Shown here piece after piece: positions 55,237 through 63,774 of a DNA stretch of 64,000 nt (its first letter is position 1; every line of letters begins with the position of its first letter). Source of the DNA: Paludisphaera soli (GTDB lineage: Bacteria > Planctomycetota > Planctomycetia > Isosphaerales > Isosphaeraceae); the NCBI RefSeq assembly GCF_011064595.1, contig NZ_JAALJI010000016.1, positions 107,149 through 171,148 of the forward strand, given 5' to 3'. The position numbers and the translations under genes are program-made. The notes under the pieces are model-generated. The model was not told the origin of the DNA and did no database searches. It worked only from the letters and a program-made list of their open reading frames with translations.

Positions 55237-55265
55237 ACACTACCAGAGGGCGGCGCGGGAGTCAG
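55237..55265 (-). promoter_or_regulatory. Candidate selC promoter
   Basis: On the minus strand CTGACT (55265-55260) and TAGTGT (55242-55237) are 17 bases apart, about 32 bases before the tRNA 5' end. Weak matches to consensus. On the plus strand TACAAT at 55313-55318 may serve as the -10 box of selD. Confidence 0.4.
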
Positions 55266-55377
55266 CCCGCAACCCGGAGCGGCCCGATCCTCCCGAGAGC
55301 GGTCCTCCGCGATACAATGGCTCTCGGCCGGCCCGTCCGGTTGCCAGACCTCGCGCCTGGATCGAGGACCGACCCCC

Positions 55378-56457
55378 ATGTCCACCCCGGAACCCGTGCG
55401 ACTGACCCGATACGCCAGGCGGGCGGGCTGCGCGGCCAAGCATCCTCAGGATTTCCTCCTGCCGCTCCTCGGCGGGCTGCCCGCCGTCACCGATCCGAAC
55501 GTCCTCGTCGGGAGCGCGACGGCCGACGACGCGGCGGTCTACAAGCTGTCCGACGACCTGGCCCTGGTCATGACGACCGACTTCTTCACCCCGATCGTCG
55601 ACCGGCCGTACGACTTCGGCGTCATCGCCGCCGCCAACGCGCTCAGCGACGTCTACGCGATGAACGGCGTGCCGTTCGCCGCTCTGAGCATCGTCGGTTT
55701 TCCCGACGCGACCCTGACGCCGGAGGTCCTGGCGGAGATCTTGCAGGGCGCCGCCGCGAAGGCCGGCGAGGCGGGGGTCTCGATCATCGGAGGGCACACG
55801 ATCAAGTCCGAGGAGCCGATCTTCGGCTTGGCGGTGGTCGGACGCGTGCACCCCGACGGGGTCCTCACCAACGCGGGCGCCCGGCCGGGCGACGCCCTGG
55901 TGCTCACGAAGCCGCTGGGGTCGGGCATCATCACGACGGCGGCCAAACGGGGAGAAGACCACCTGGGGGCCATCGACGAGGCGATCACGGTGATGTCGGC
56001 CCTCAACCGGGACGCCTCCCGAATCCTGGCCGGGGCGGGCGCCCGGGCCTTGACCGACGTCACGGGTTTCGGCCTGCTCGGGCACCTCCGGAACATCGTC
56101 GCCGCCAGCGACGTCTCGGCGACGATCTGGAGCGATCGGGTCCCCGTCATGGCCGCGGCGCGGGAATACGCCCGCGTCGGCGTCGTCCCTGGGGGGACCC
56201 ATGCCAACCGCCGCTCCCTGGCGGGCGTCGTGCGCTTCGGGCCGGACGTCGACGACGCGGAACAGCTGCTGCTCTGCGACGCCCAGACCTCGGGCGGCCT
56301 CCTGGGAGTCCTTCCCGCCGATCGCGCCGACGAGGCGGTGCGTGACCTCCGACGGGCGGGGACTCGCGCCTCCGCCGAGATCGGTCGCATCGAGGCCGAG
56401 GGGGCCGGCGGCATCCGCGTGTCCCGAGGCGCATTCGGCGGCGATGTCGGGTCATGA
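55378..56457 (+). CDS. selD: Selenide, water dikinase (selenophosphate synthase)
   Basis: 359 residues. It makes selenophosphate from selenide and ATP for SelA. The catalytic Cys18 and Lys21 in AGCAAKHPQDF correspond to Cys17 and Lys20 of E. coli SelD; this is the Cys form, not Sec. DDAAVYKLSDD, MTTDFFTPIVDRPYDFGVIA, ANALSDVYAMNG and GGHTIKSEEPIFGLAV are the AIR-synthase-fold motifs that bind magnesium and ATP; DVTGFGLLGHL and CDAQTSGGLL complete the family. Start at 55378 behind GAGGA. Together with selA, selB and selC it completes the Sec pathway. Confidence 0.97.
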   Translation: MSTPEPVRLTRYARRAGCAAKHPQDFLLPLLGGLPAVTDPNVLVGSATADDAAVYKLSDDLALVMTTDFFTPIVDRPYDFGVIAAANALSDVYAMNGVPFAALSIVGFPDATLTPEVLAEILQGAAAKAGEAGVSIIGGHTIKSEEPIFGLAVVGRVHPDGVLTNAGARPGDALVLTKPLGSGIITTAAKRGEDHLGAIDEAITVMSALNRDASRILAGAGARALTDVTGFGLLGHLRNIVAASDVSATIWSDRVPVMAAAREYARVGVVPGGTHANRRSLAGVVRFGPDVDDAEQLLLCDAQTSGGLLGVLPADRADEAVRDLRRAGTRASAEIGRIEAEGAGGIRVSRGAFGGDVGS

Positions 56458-56628
56458 CTGCATCGGTCGCCGTGCGGATCGCTCGTGCGAACGGGGCGAC
56501 GTCCAAAAAATGGCGCGGTCCCGTTCGCGACCATCCTTTACGCTATACCGCGATCCGGCATCGCCGTGCACGAAAGGTCGATGACGAGAGATCGCGGTGT
56601 TCCCGGCTCGTCTAGGAGGAATCCTCGC

Positions 56629-57891
56629 ATGAGACGCGTCTTCGCGGGCCCGGTAATCTTGGCGCTCAGCTGGTCGCTGCTGTCGGCCGAGGTCGGGGGA
56701 CAGGACGGGCCGGCGACGCCGGCCGAGCAGTACAAGGCACTCGTCAAGGAATCCCAGTCGCGATACGACGCGGCCCAGAAGGAAGCGTTCAAGTCGGTGC
56801 CGAAAGGCGGCGTCCTGCCCGACGACGAGCGGACGGCGCTGGTCGGGCTCGCCTACCGGTCCAAGTACGAGCAGGCCCCGAAGCTCGTGGGACTCGCCGA
56901 GCGATATCCGCGGGACCCGGTCGCCCTGGACGCCTTAACCGAGGCGGTCTGGCAGGTGAACACCACCCCCTACCCGGTCGAGATGGTCGGGCGGGACCCG
57001 GCGCGCCCAAAGGCGTTCGAACTCCTCAGGCGGGACCATATCGGCAGCGAGAAGCTCGGCCCCCTCTGCGAGCGGATTTCCTACGGATTCGGCGCCGAAT
57101 ACGAGCCCTTCCTGCGAGACGTCCTGGAGAAGAACCCCCACAAGGAGGTCCGGGCCCAGGCTTGCCTCGCCCTGGCCCATTTCCTCGGCAACCGGTCGCT
57201 GAAGCTCGACCTGGTCCTAGGAGACCCGAAGCAGGCCCGGGAGTTCGCGGACCTCTACGGCGAGGAGTACCTCGAACGGCTGCGACGCCAGGACCGCGTC
57301 AAGGCCGCGGAGGAAGCCGAGGCCCTCCTCGTCCGCGCCATGCGGGACTATGGCGGCGACGTGAAGCTGCCCGACGGCGAGACCGTCGCCGAGAAGGCCG
57401 AGCCGGAGCTCTTCGGCCTCCGCCACCTGGCCGTCGGGAAGACGGCCCCGGACATCGAGGGGCAGGACCAGGACGGCGTGAGGTTCAAGCTCAGCGACTA
57501 TCGCGGCAAGGTCGTGCTGATCGACTTCTGGAGCGAGGTCTGACTCACCTGACGGGCCCAATGGCCCCACGAGCGGTCGCTCGTGCAGACGCTGAAGGAC
57601 AGGCCTTTCGCCCTCATCGGCGTGAACGTCGGGGGCAACGCGAAGAACCTCAAGGACGTGATGACGAAGGAGGACGTGACCTGGCGGACGTTCGCCGACA
57701 TGGGCGACGCCGGTCAGGGGGCCATCGCAGCCCGCTGGAACCTGACGAGCACGCCGACGCTCTACGTCCTCGACGCCCGGGGAGTGATTCGACACAAGTG
57801 GCTGGGCGCCCCCGGGGCCGAGGCCCTCGACGCGGCCCTGGAGACGTTGATCCGCGAGGCCGAGGCGGACTCCGAGAAAGCCCCGAAGTGA
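56629..57891 (+). CDS. Probable UxxU selenoprotein: secreted thioredoxin-fold redoxin with two in-frame TGA
   Basis: 420 residues if TGA at 57541-57543 and 57550-57552 are read as selenocysteine (U305, U308). Start behind an ideal TAGGAGGA site; signal peptide VILALSWSLLSAEVGGQ. Residues 30-270 are a helical domain of unknown role. Residues 275-410 are a TlpA/AhpC-type redoxin: VGKTAPDIEGQDQDGVRFKL, KVVLIDFW, then SEV-U-L-T-U, PHERSLVQTL, FALIGVNVGGN, the cis-Pro loop STPTLYVLD and GVIRHKWLG. In Cys homologues the CxxC comes three residues after DFW, exactly where U305 and U308 fall. The frame is uninterrupted otherwise, and coding character continues after the TGAs to the final TGA. A SECIS-like hairpin follows. 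It lies 171 bases after selD. The alternative is a pseudogene, but two TGAs at both active-site cysteines make that unlikely. Confidence 0.88.
57568..57585 (+). promoter_or_regulatory. Bacterial SECIS-like hairpin
   Basis: CACGAGC and GCTCGTG form a perfect 7-bp stem with loop GGTC. The apical loop begins 22 bases after the second TGA and 31 after the first, inside the 16-37 base window known for bacterial SECIS elements, and has G at the first two loop positions. A second, smaller stem GGGCC/GGCCC (57554-57567, loop CAAT) lies just before it. One hairpin may serve both codons. Confidence 0.7.
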
Positions 57892-57903
57892 AGCGACTCC
57901 CGT

Positions 57904-57937
57904 CGGGACGATGCCCCTCTCCCCATGGGGCGTCCCG
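57904..57937 (+). terminator. Terminator-like hairpin after the selenoprotein gene
   Basis: CGGGAC-GAT-GCCCC pairs with GGGGC-GTCCCG, 11 pairs with a three-base bulge and a 9-base loop, 13 bases after the stop. No T-run. The rest of 57892-58255 holds a palindromic repeat and no gene. Confidence 0.5.
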
Positions 57938-58074
57938 GCGGGACCTTTCGCGAGATGCGGCTTACGGGGCGGATAACGCACTCGGCCTCCAGGTCGCGAC
58001 GAGCGACATGAAATAGAGCTTATCGGACACGATCCTGCTCCTACCGAGCTAGGTCGTGTCGCGTTGGGTGGGGT

Positions 58075-58100
58075 GTCTCAAAAACGAGCGTTTTTGAGAC
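58075..58100. repeat. Palindromic repeat, copy 2
   Basis: GTCTCAAAAACG and CGTTTTTGAGAC, a perfect 12-bp inverted repeat around AG. GTCGTG lies upstream at 58053-58058. Identical to copy 3 at 63644-63669. Confidence 0.85.
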
Positions 58101-58255
58101 GGCCGCATTGCTCGGCCGGGGGCGACCGCGGACTGGTGTCCCGACCCCAGGCGGACGGCGTATCCCCTCTCATGAATGGGGGCTAATATGGGTTGGTGAG
58201 CCCCGGGGGTTCGGGGCTGCCCTCCGCGTCGTCCTTTGCCGTGCCGCCGGAACCG

Positions 58256-58828
58256 ATGAACGACGTCACCCGCATCCTCTCGGCCATCGAGCACGGCGAC
58301 CCGCATGCGGCCGACAGGCTCCTGCCGCTGGTCTATGACGAGCTCCGCAAGCTGGCGGCCCGGCGGCTGGCCCACGAGAAGCCGGGCCAGACCCTCCAGG
58401 CCACGGCCCTCGTGCACGACGCCTACCTGCGGCTCGTCGGCGCCGACGACCCCGGCTGGGATAGCCGCGGCCACTTCTTCGCCGCCGCGGCCGAGGCGAT
58501 GCGCCGCATCCTCGTCGACAACGCCCGCCGCAAGCGCACCACCAAGCACGGCGGGGGCCATCGCCGTCGCGACCTCGACGAGGTGGAGATCGCCGCCGGA
58601 GAGCCAACCGACGACCTGCTGGCCCTGGACGAGGCCCTGGCCCGGCTGGCGGCCGAGGACCCGCAGAAGGCCGAGCTGGTCAAGCTCCGCTACTTCGCCG
58701 GCCTGACGATCGAGGAAGCCGCCCAGGCCCTCGGCATCTCCGCCGCGACGGCCAAGCGATACTGGGCTTACGCGCGGGCGTGGCTGTTCCGCGCCGTCGA
58801 GGCTGCTGACCCGCCCATGTCCCCCTGA
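58256..58828 (+). CDS. ECF-like RNA polymerase sigma factor (sig70_X6 type)
   Basis: 190 residues. Typical planctomycete sequence: [40 protein letters not shown] (region 2) and [20 protein letters not shown] with [16 protein letters not shown] (region 4 HTH). The start at 58256 matches the usual MNDVTRIL beginning; an upstream TTG frame adds an odd extension. No anti-sigma gene; instead a membrane Ser/Thr kinase starts 88 bases downstream, the arrangement known from planctomycetes where the kinase is thought to control the sigma factor. Confidence 0.94.
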   Translation: MNDVTRILSAIEHGDPHAADRLLPLVYDELRKLAARRLAHEKPGQTLQATALVHDAYLRLVGADDPGWDSRGHFFAAAAEAMRRILVDNARRKRTTKHGGGHRRRDLDEVEIAAGEPTDDLLALDEALARLAAEDPQKAELVKLRYFAGLTIEEAAQALGISAATAKRYWAYARAWLFRAVEAADPPMSP

Positions 58829-58845
58829 GGAATCTCCCGGATCTC

Positions 58846-58878
58846 GTGAGCCGGTCGGCGCCCGGTTCTCGCATTGCC
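58846..58878 (+). repeat. 33-base intergenic element, copy 1
   Basis: GTGAGCCGGTCGG, four to five variable bases, then CGGTTCTCGCATTGCC; the same arrangement recurs at 61845-61877. It lies 38 bases before the kinase start. It may be a promoter recognised by the neighbouring sigma factor or a duplicated leader. Confidence 0.6.
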
Positions 58879-58916
58879 CTGAGGGCCGACCGGATCACTG
58901 ACGCGGGGGATGCGCG

Positions 58917-61724
58917 ATGGGGGCGAAGCTGCCGAGTGTGGAGACCGTCTTCGGCGAGGCGATGGAGATCGCCGGGCCGGCCGAGCGGGCCGCCTTCCTC
59001 GACCGGGCCTGCGGCGGGGATCAGGCCCTGCGCCGCCAGGTCGAGTCGCTGCTGGATGCCCACACCCGGGCCGGCGGCTTCCTCGAATCCCCCGCCGCGA
59101 CGCCGACGATCACGCGCGACGCGAGTCCGACTGACGACGGGCCGGGCGGCGTCATCGGCCCCTACCGGCTCCTGGAGGAGATCGGCGAGGGGGGCATGGG
59201 CGTCGTCTACATGGCCGAGCAGACGCGCCCGGTCCGCCGCCGGGTGGCCTTGAAGGTCATCAAGCCGGGGATGGACAGCAAGCAGGTGGTGGCGCGGTTC
59301 GAGGCCGAGCGGCAGGCGCTGGCCCTGATGGACCACCCCAACATCGCCAAGGTCCACGACGGCGGCGCCACCGGATCGGGACGGCCCTACTTCGTCATGG
59401 AGCTGGTCCGGGGCCTGCCGATCACCGACTACTGCGACCGCGAGGGGCTCACCGTCCCGGAGCGGCTGGAGCTCTTCGTGCTGGTGTGCCGGGCGGTGCA
59501 GCACGCGCACCAGAAGGGCGTCATCCACCGCGACCTGAAGCCCTCGAATGTCCTGGTCACCGTCGTCGACGGCGTGCCGACGCCGAAGGTCATCGACTTC
59601 GGCGTGGCCAAGGCCACCGGCGCCAGCCTGACCGACCGGTCGCTGTTCACCGGCTTCCACCAGCTGATCGGCACGCCGCTGTACATGAGCCCCGAGCAGG
59701 CGGACCTGTCCTCGGCCGACGTGGACACCCGCAGCGACATCTACGCCCTGGGCGTCCTGCTCTACGAGCTGCTGACCGGGAGCACGCCGTTCGACCGGGA
59801 GACCTTCGCGAAAACGGCGTTCGACGAGATGCGGCGGATGATCCGCGAGGACGAGCCGCCGACGCCGAGCACGCGGCTAGGCTCGCTGGGGGAGAGGCTA
59901 TCTACCGTCTCGTCCAGGCGCGGCTCGGACCCGCGGCGTCTGAACCGAGCGGTGCGGGGGGAGCTGGACTGGATCGCGATGAAGGCGCTGGAGAAGGACC
60001 GCCGGCGGCGGTACGAGACGGCCAACGACTTCGCCGCCGACGTGATGCGCTATCTCACCGACCGGCCGGTGGAGGCGTGCCCGCCGTCGGCCCGGTATCG
60101 CCTCACGAAGTACGCGCGCCGCAACCGCACGGCGCTGGCGACCGGGGCGGTCGTCGCCGTGGCGCTCGCGACGGGCTCCGCCGTGAGCGCCTGGCAGGCC
60201 GTCAAGGCGACCCGGGCCGAGCGCCGGGCCGAGGCACGCTTCGAACAGGCCCGGCGCGTGGTCGACGACATGTACACCCAGGTCGCCGAGCGCTGGCTCG
60301 GCCAGAACGGCGGTCTCGCCCCGATCCAGCGCGAATTCCTGGAGAAGGCGCTGGCCTTCTACGAGCCGTTCGCCGAGGAGCGGCACGACGACCCGGACGT
60401 GCAGTTCGAGGCCGTCCGGGCCCGCGGCCGGGTGGGCGTGATGCGGCGCCTGCTCGGCAAGCTCGACCAGTCCGAGGACCTGATCCGCCGGTCCGTCGAC
60501 GACCTCGACGACCTGGCCAACCGGTTCCCCGATCGGGCCGATTACCGCCAGGAACTCGCGCTGAAGCTGGGCGACGTCGCCGCGCTGCGGGCGGACCGGG
60601 GCCAGGCCGCCGAGGCCGAGCCCTCGATGAAGCGATCCGTCGCGGTGATGGAAGCCGTCGTGGCACAGCACCCGAAGGACCAGCAGTACCTCTGCAATCT
60701 TGCCAGGGTCCTCGGCTGGCAGGGGAACCTCTTCGAGAGACAGAAACGTTATGCGGAAGCCGAGATCGTCCTCCGAAGGAGCCGGGACCAGTTCGAGCGG
60801 CACATCGCGGAGGGGCCGCACGGGGCGAACTGCCGCTTGGAACTCGCCAGGGTCGAGATGACCCTCGGGCTGATGCTGATGCACATCGGCCGCCTCCCGG
60901 AGGCCGAAGCCGCCCTGCGGCGCTCGATCGTCCCGTCGCGGGCGATCCTGGCCGAGAGCCCGACCCACCCGGTGGCACGCGAGCAGCTGGCCAAGTCGCT
61001 GATCAACCTCGCCATCATCGAGGGGGCCCCGAAGGGCGCGGTCGAGGACCTCCGGCAGGCCGAAGGGCTGCTCGGTGGCCTGGTGGAGGAGTCCGGCGTC
61101 CTCGACCGTCGATGGGCGCTCGCCGCCTGCCGGGAGTATCTCTTCAAGGACCTCGTCGAAGCGGGGCGATTCGAGGAGGCCGAGGAGGTCGCACACCGCT
61201 GGGCGGAGGTGTCCGAGAAGCTGGTCGCCGACCAGCCGGCCATCCCCCACTTCCGCGACTCCCTGGGCCGCTTGCATCATCGGTTGGCATTCTACTACGC
61301 CTCGCCGCCCGAGCCGCGCCTCCGCGACCCGTCGAAGGCCATGACGCACGCCCGCAGGTCGGTGGACCTCCTGCCGCAGTCGGGGGCGGCCCGGCAGTCG
61401 CTGGCCTGGGCCCATTACCGCGCGGGCGACTGGACGGCCTGCGTCGAGAGCGGATTGAAGGCGACGGAGTTGCACGAGGGCGACGACTGTGGTGCCTGGT
61501 TCTTCCTTGCCATGGCCTACCTCCACCTCGGCGACCAGGCCCGTGCCCACACCTATTACGAGCGAGCCGTCAGGGGGCTGGCGGATTTCGAAGGGCGGGT
61601 CGCCCGGCCCGCGAGCCCTGCGATGACCTACGACCCCGATCCTGCGGCCATGCGGAGGGTCCGCGACGAAGCCGCCTCCCTCCTGCTCGGGACGCCTCCC
61701 GAAGCGAAACCGATCCGCAGGTGA
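58917..61724 (+). CDS. Membrane Ser/Thr protein kinase with C-terminal TPR-like region
   Basis: 935 residues. Kinase domain about 80-385: GEGGMGVVY (90-98), Lys113 in [10 protein letters not shown]204-R-D206-L-K-P-S-N, D227-F-G and [10 protein letters not shown]; all catalytic residues are present, so it should be active. A single membrane helix ([20 protein letters not shown]) near residue 405 is followed by a long helical repeat region with TPR spacing ([40 protein letters not shown]) that would face the periplasm. Start behind GGGGGA. Linked to the ECF sigma factor upstream. Confidence 0.95.
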   Translation: MGAKLPSVETVFGEAMEIAGPAERAAFLDRACGGDQALRRQVESLLDAHTRAGGFLESPAATPTITRDASPTDDGPGGVIGPYRLLEEIGEGGMGVVYMAEQTRPVRRRVALKVIKPGMDSKQVVARFEAERQALALMDHPNIAKVHDGGATGSGRPYFVMELVRGLPITDYCDREGLTVPERLELFVLVCRAVQHAHQKGVIHRDLKPSNVLVTVVDGVPTPKVIDFGVAKATGASLTDRSLFTGFHQLIGTPLYMSPEQADLSSADVDTRSDIYALGVLLYELLTGSTPFDRETFAKTAFDEMRRMIREDEPPTPSTRLGSLGERLSTVSSRRGSDPRRLNRAVRGELDWIAMKALEKDRRRRYETANDFAADVMRYLTDRPVEACPPSARYRLTKYARRNRTALATGAVVAVALATGSAVSAWQAVKATRAERRAEARFEQARRVVDDMYTQVAERWLGQNGGLAPIQREFLEKALAFYEPFAEERHDDPDVQFEAVRARGRVGVMRRLLGKLDQSEDLIRRSVDDLDDLANRFPDRADYRQELALKLGDVAALRADRGQAAEAEPSMKRSVAVMEAVVAQHPKDQQYLCNLARVLGWQGNLFERQKRYAEAEIVLRRSRDQFERHIAEGPHGANCRLELARVEMTLGLMLMHIGRLPEAEAALRRSIVPSRAILAESPTHPVAREQLAKSLINLAIIEGAPKGAVEDLRQAEGLLGGLVEESGVLDRRWALAACREYLFKDLVEAGRFEEAEEVAHRWAEVSEKLVADQPAIPHFRDSLGRLHHRLAFYYASPPEPRLRDPSKAMTHARRSVDLLPQSGAARQSLAWAHYRAGDWTACVESGLKATELHEGDDCGAWFFLAMAYLHLGDQARAHTYYERAVRGLADFEGRVARPASPAMTYDPDPAAMRRVRDEAASLLLGTPPEAKPIRR

Positions 61725-61844
61725 TTCGACCGGGGAGCCCAGGGCCAACGGTGCTCGTCGGCGGCCCTCAGCGTCGTGCACGCCCACTCCTCCGTCGGCG
61801 GCGAGGCACCGGACGGGCCGAACCGAAACAATTTCGGGATCCCG

Positions 61845-61877
61845 GTGAGCCGGTCGGGCCGCGGTTCTCGCATTGCC
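61845..61877 (+). repeat. 33-base intergenic element, copy 2
   Basis: Second copy of the element at 58846-58878, here 81 bases before the SBBP surface-protein gene. Both blocks (GTGAGCCGGTCGG and CGGTTCTCGCATTGCC) are identical; only the spacer differs. Confidence 0.6.
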
Positions 61878-61958
61878 TTCCGAGCACGCACCCCGACGAC
61901 GCGAGTCGGGCGCGTCGAGCATGACCATCGGAAACACGAGCCCCTGAGGAGCCCCGCC

Positions 61959-63443
61959 ATGTGGAATCTCTTGACGGCCCCGACACGATTGACGCCGAAG
62001 CCGCGCCGCCGCACCCCGCTCCGCCCCCGCCTGGAGTCGCTGGAGGGCCGCGTCGTCCTCTCCGTCGCCTTCGACTCGGTCCTCGGCGTCGGCAGCGACA
62101 CCGCCTCGTTCGGCGCCTGGGACAACGCCGTCGACTCCGCCGGCAACTCGTACGTGACCGGAATACTCTACGGCACGACGGACCTCGACCCGGCCGTCGA
62201 CCGACCCGACGGCTCCGACATCCTGACACCGCGAGGCAATACGGATGCGTTCCTCGCCAAGTACGCCCCCGACAACACCCTCCTCTGGGCCCGACAGATG
62301 GGCGGCGACCTCGACACCAGCAGCCTCTACTCCTATGACTGGGGCCGGAGCGTCAAGCTCGACGTGGCCGGGAATGTCTATGTCTCCGGCGGGTTCCACG
62401 GCCAGGCGGACTTCGGGCCCTACCGCCTGACCAGCGCCGGCGACAGTGACGCCTTCGTGGCCAAGCTCGACTCCTCGGGCAACTTCCTCTGGGCGAACCG
62501 CTGGGGCGGGACCGCCCGCGAGAGCGCCCGGGACCTGGCCATCGACTCGGCCGGGAATGCCGTGTCGGTCGGCGCGACGAACCTCGTCCCCCCCAGCGGG
62601 AGCGGCTCCATCATCCCTAACGGGTCCGAGGTGCACCGGTTCGGCGCGACCGGGGCGGCCTCCCGGGCGGTCCGCTACGACACCGCCCGTGCTAACGGCG
62701 TCACGACGGACGCCGCCGGCAACGTCTACGTGGTCGGCAGCTTCCAGGGCACGGTCGACTTCGACCCCAACCCCCGCAGGGCCACCTATCTCTCCGGCGC
62801 GTCGGGCGCGTCCAACGGCTTCGTCCAGAAGCTGACCTCGGCCGGGGCGTTCGCCTAGGCCGTGCCGTTCGTGGCCAAGACGGGCGATGACCCGAATTCG
62901 TCCGCCCAATGTCATGATGTCGAGGTGGATGCCGCCGGCGACGTCATCGTGACGGGCTTGTACGCCGGCAAGGTGGACTTCAACCCGAGCTCGAAGGTCG
63001 ACTACCGCCTGCCGAACGTGACATCCGGCAGCGACGGGTTCGTCACCAAGCTGTCCTCCGGCGGTGCCCTGAAGTGGGCCACGGCTTTGGGGGGCGCGTA
63101 CATCAGAGACCTGACCATCGACGCGGCGGGGTCCGTGTACCTCACCGGCTCGTTCTCCCAGACGTTCGTCCCGGGATTCGGCCTGCCGTCGGTGAACAGC
63201 AACGGCAGAAGTGATGTCTTCGTCACGAAGCTCAGCACTACCGGCTCCGTGATTTGGGCGACGGCTTTCGGCGGGACGAGCGACGACGATAGTAACGGGA
63301 TTGCCGTGGACGGGGCCGGCACCGTCTATGTGGTCGGGACGTATAGGAGCACGGTCGATTTCGACCCGGATGCCGTCGGGACTTACGAGCTGTCCAATGC
63401 CTCGTGGTCCGACTCCTACCTGCTGAAGCTGAGGCAGCAGTGA
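61959..63443 (+). pseudogene. SBBP-repeat surface protein interrupted by one amber codon
   Basis: 495 codons with a TAG at 62856-62858 (codon 300); the same frame continues for 195 codons of equally good repeats. The N-terminus PLRPRLESLEGRVVLSVAFD is the planctomycete surface-protein signature. The body has repeats of the SBBP beta-propeller kind: LAIDSAGNAVSVG, VTTDAAGNVYVVGSFQGTVD, LTIDAAGSVYLTGSF, IAVDGAGTVYVVGTY, each with a LWA/KWA/IWA strand. The TAG falls exactly at the Trp of that strand (GAFA-stop-AVPF), so TGG to TAG is the simple reading. Start behind TGAGGAG. Either a recent pseudogene, a truncated 299-residue protein, or amber readthrough. Confidence 0.82.
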
Positions 63444-63774
63444 CGCGAGGCCGGGATGGACGGCCCTCGCGGTGATTCGTTGTTGACCTCCCCAAGTTGA
63501 CCGGCGTCCCGTCCTCCACTCGGAGGGCGGTCGACGTCGGTCGCCTCCATTCCGAGTTACGGATTGCTCGGCCGAGAGGATCCCGCCACTGAGGTATACA
63601 TATCTTGATTAGTCGTGTCGTCTCTATGGTGATGAGTCGTGTCGTCTCAAAAACGAGCGTTTTTGAGACGAGCGGTTGTGCATAAGAAAGGGGGTTATCC
63701 TGCACAAAACCAGCGGCAGGAACGGACCGCCGCGAGAGTCACGGCAGTCCGCCTCAATCCCGAAGGGACGTGAC
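63444..63774. other. Intergenic region with repeats
   Basis: 331 bases between the surface-protein gene and the partial DUF1259 gene. AGTCGTGTCGTCTC occurs twice in direct orientation (63611-63624 and 63635-63648), the second running into the palindromic repeat. No gene seen. Confidence 0.5.
63644..63669. repeat. Palindromic repeat, copy 3
   Basis: Identical 26-base palindrome to 58075-58100 (arms GTCTCAAAAACG and CGTTTTTGAGAC, centre AG), preceded by GTCGTGTC. Confidence 0.85.

Noticed and set aside
55105..55377. N-terminal extension of SelD through the tRNA region
   Set aside because: The extra codons are the antisense of tRNA-Sec; the ATG at 55378 has a good ribosome site and matches family length.
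56629..57543. A 304-residue protein ending at the first TGA
   Set aside because: It would stop inside the central strand of the thioredoxin fold, just before the active site, while the same frame continues in coding register for 116 codons with the rest of the fold.
59898..62915. Open frame of about 1000 codons opposite the Ser/Thr kinase
   Set aside because: Composition is Gly/Arg/Val-rich shadow of a GC-rich gene; no motifs, and it crosses two real genes and their gaps.
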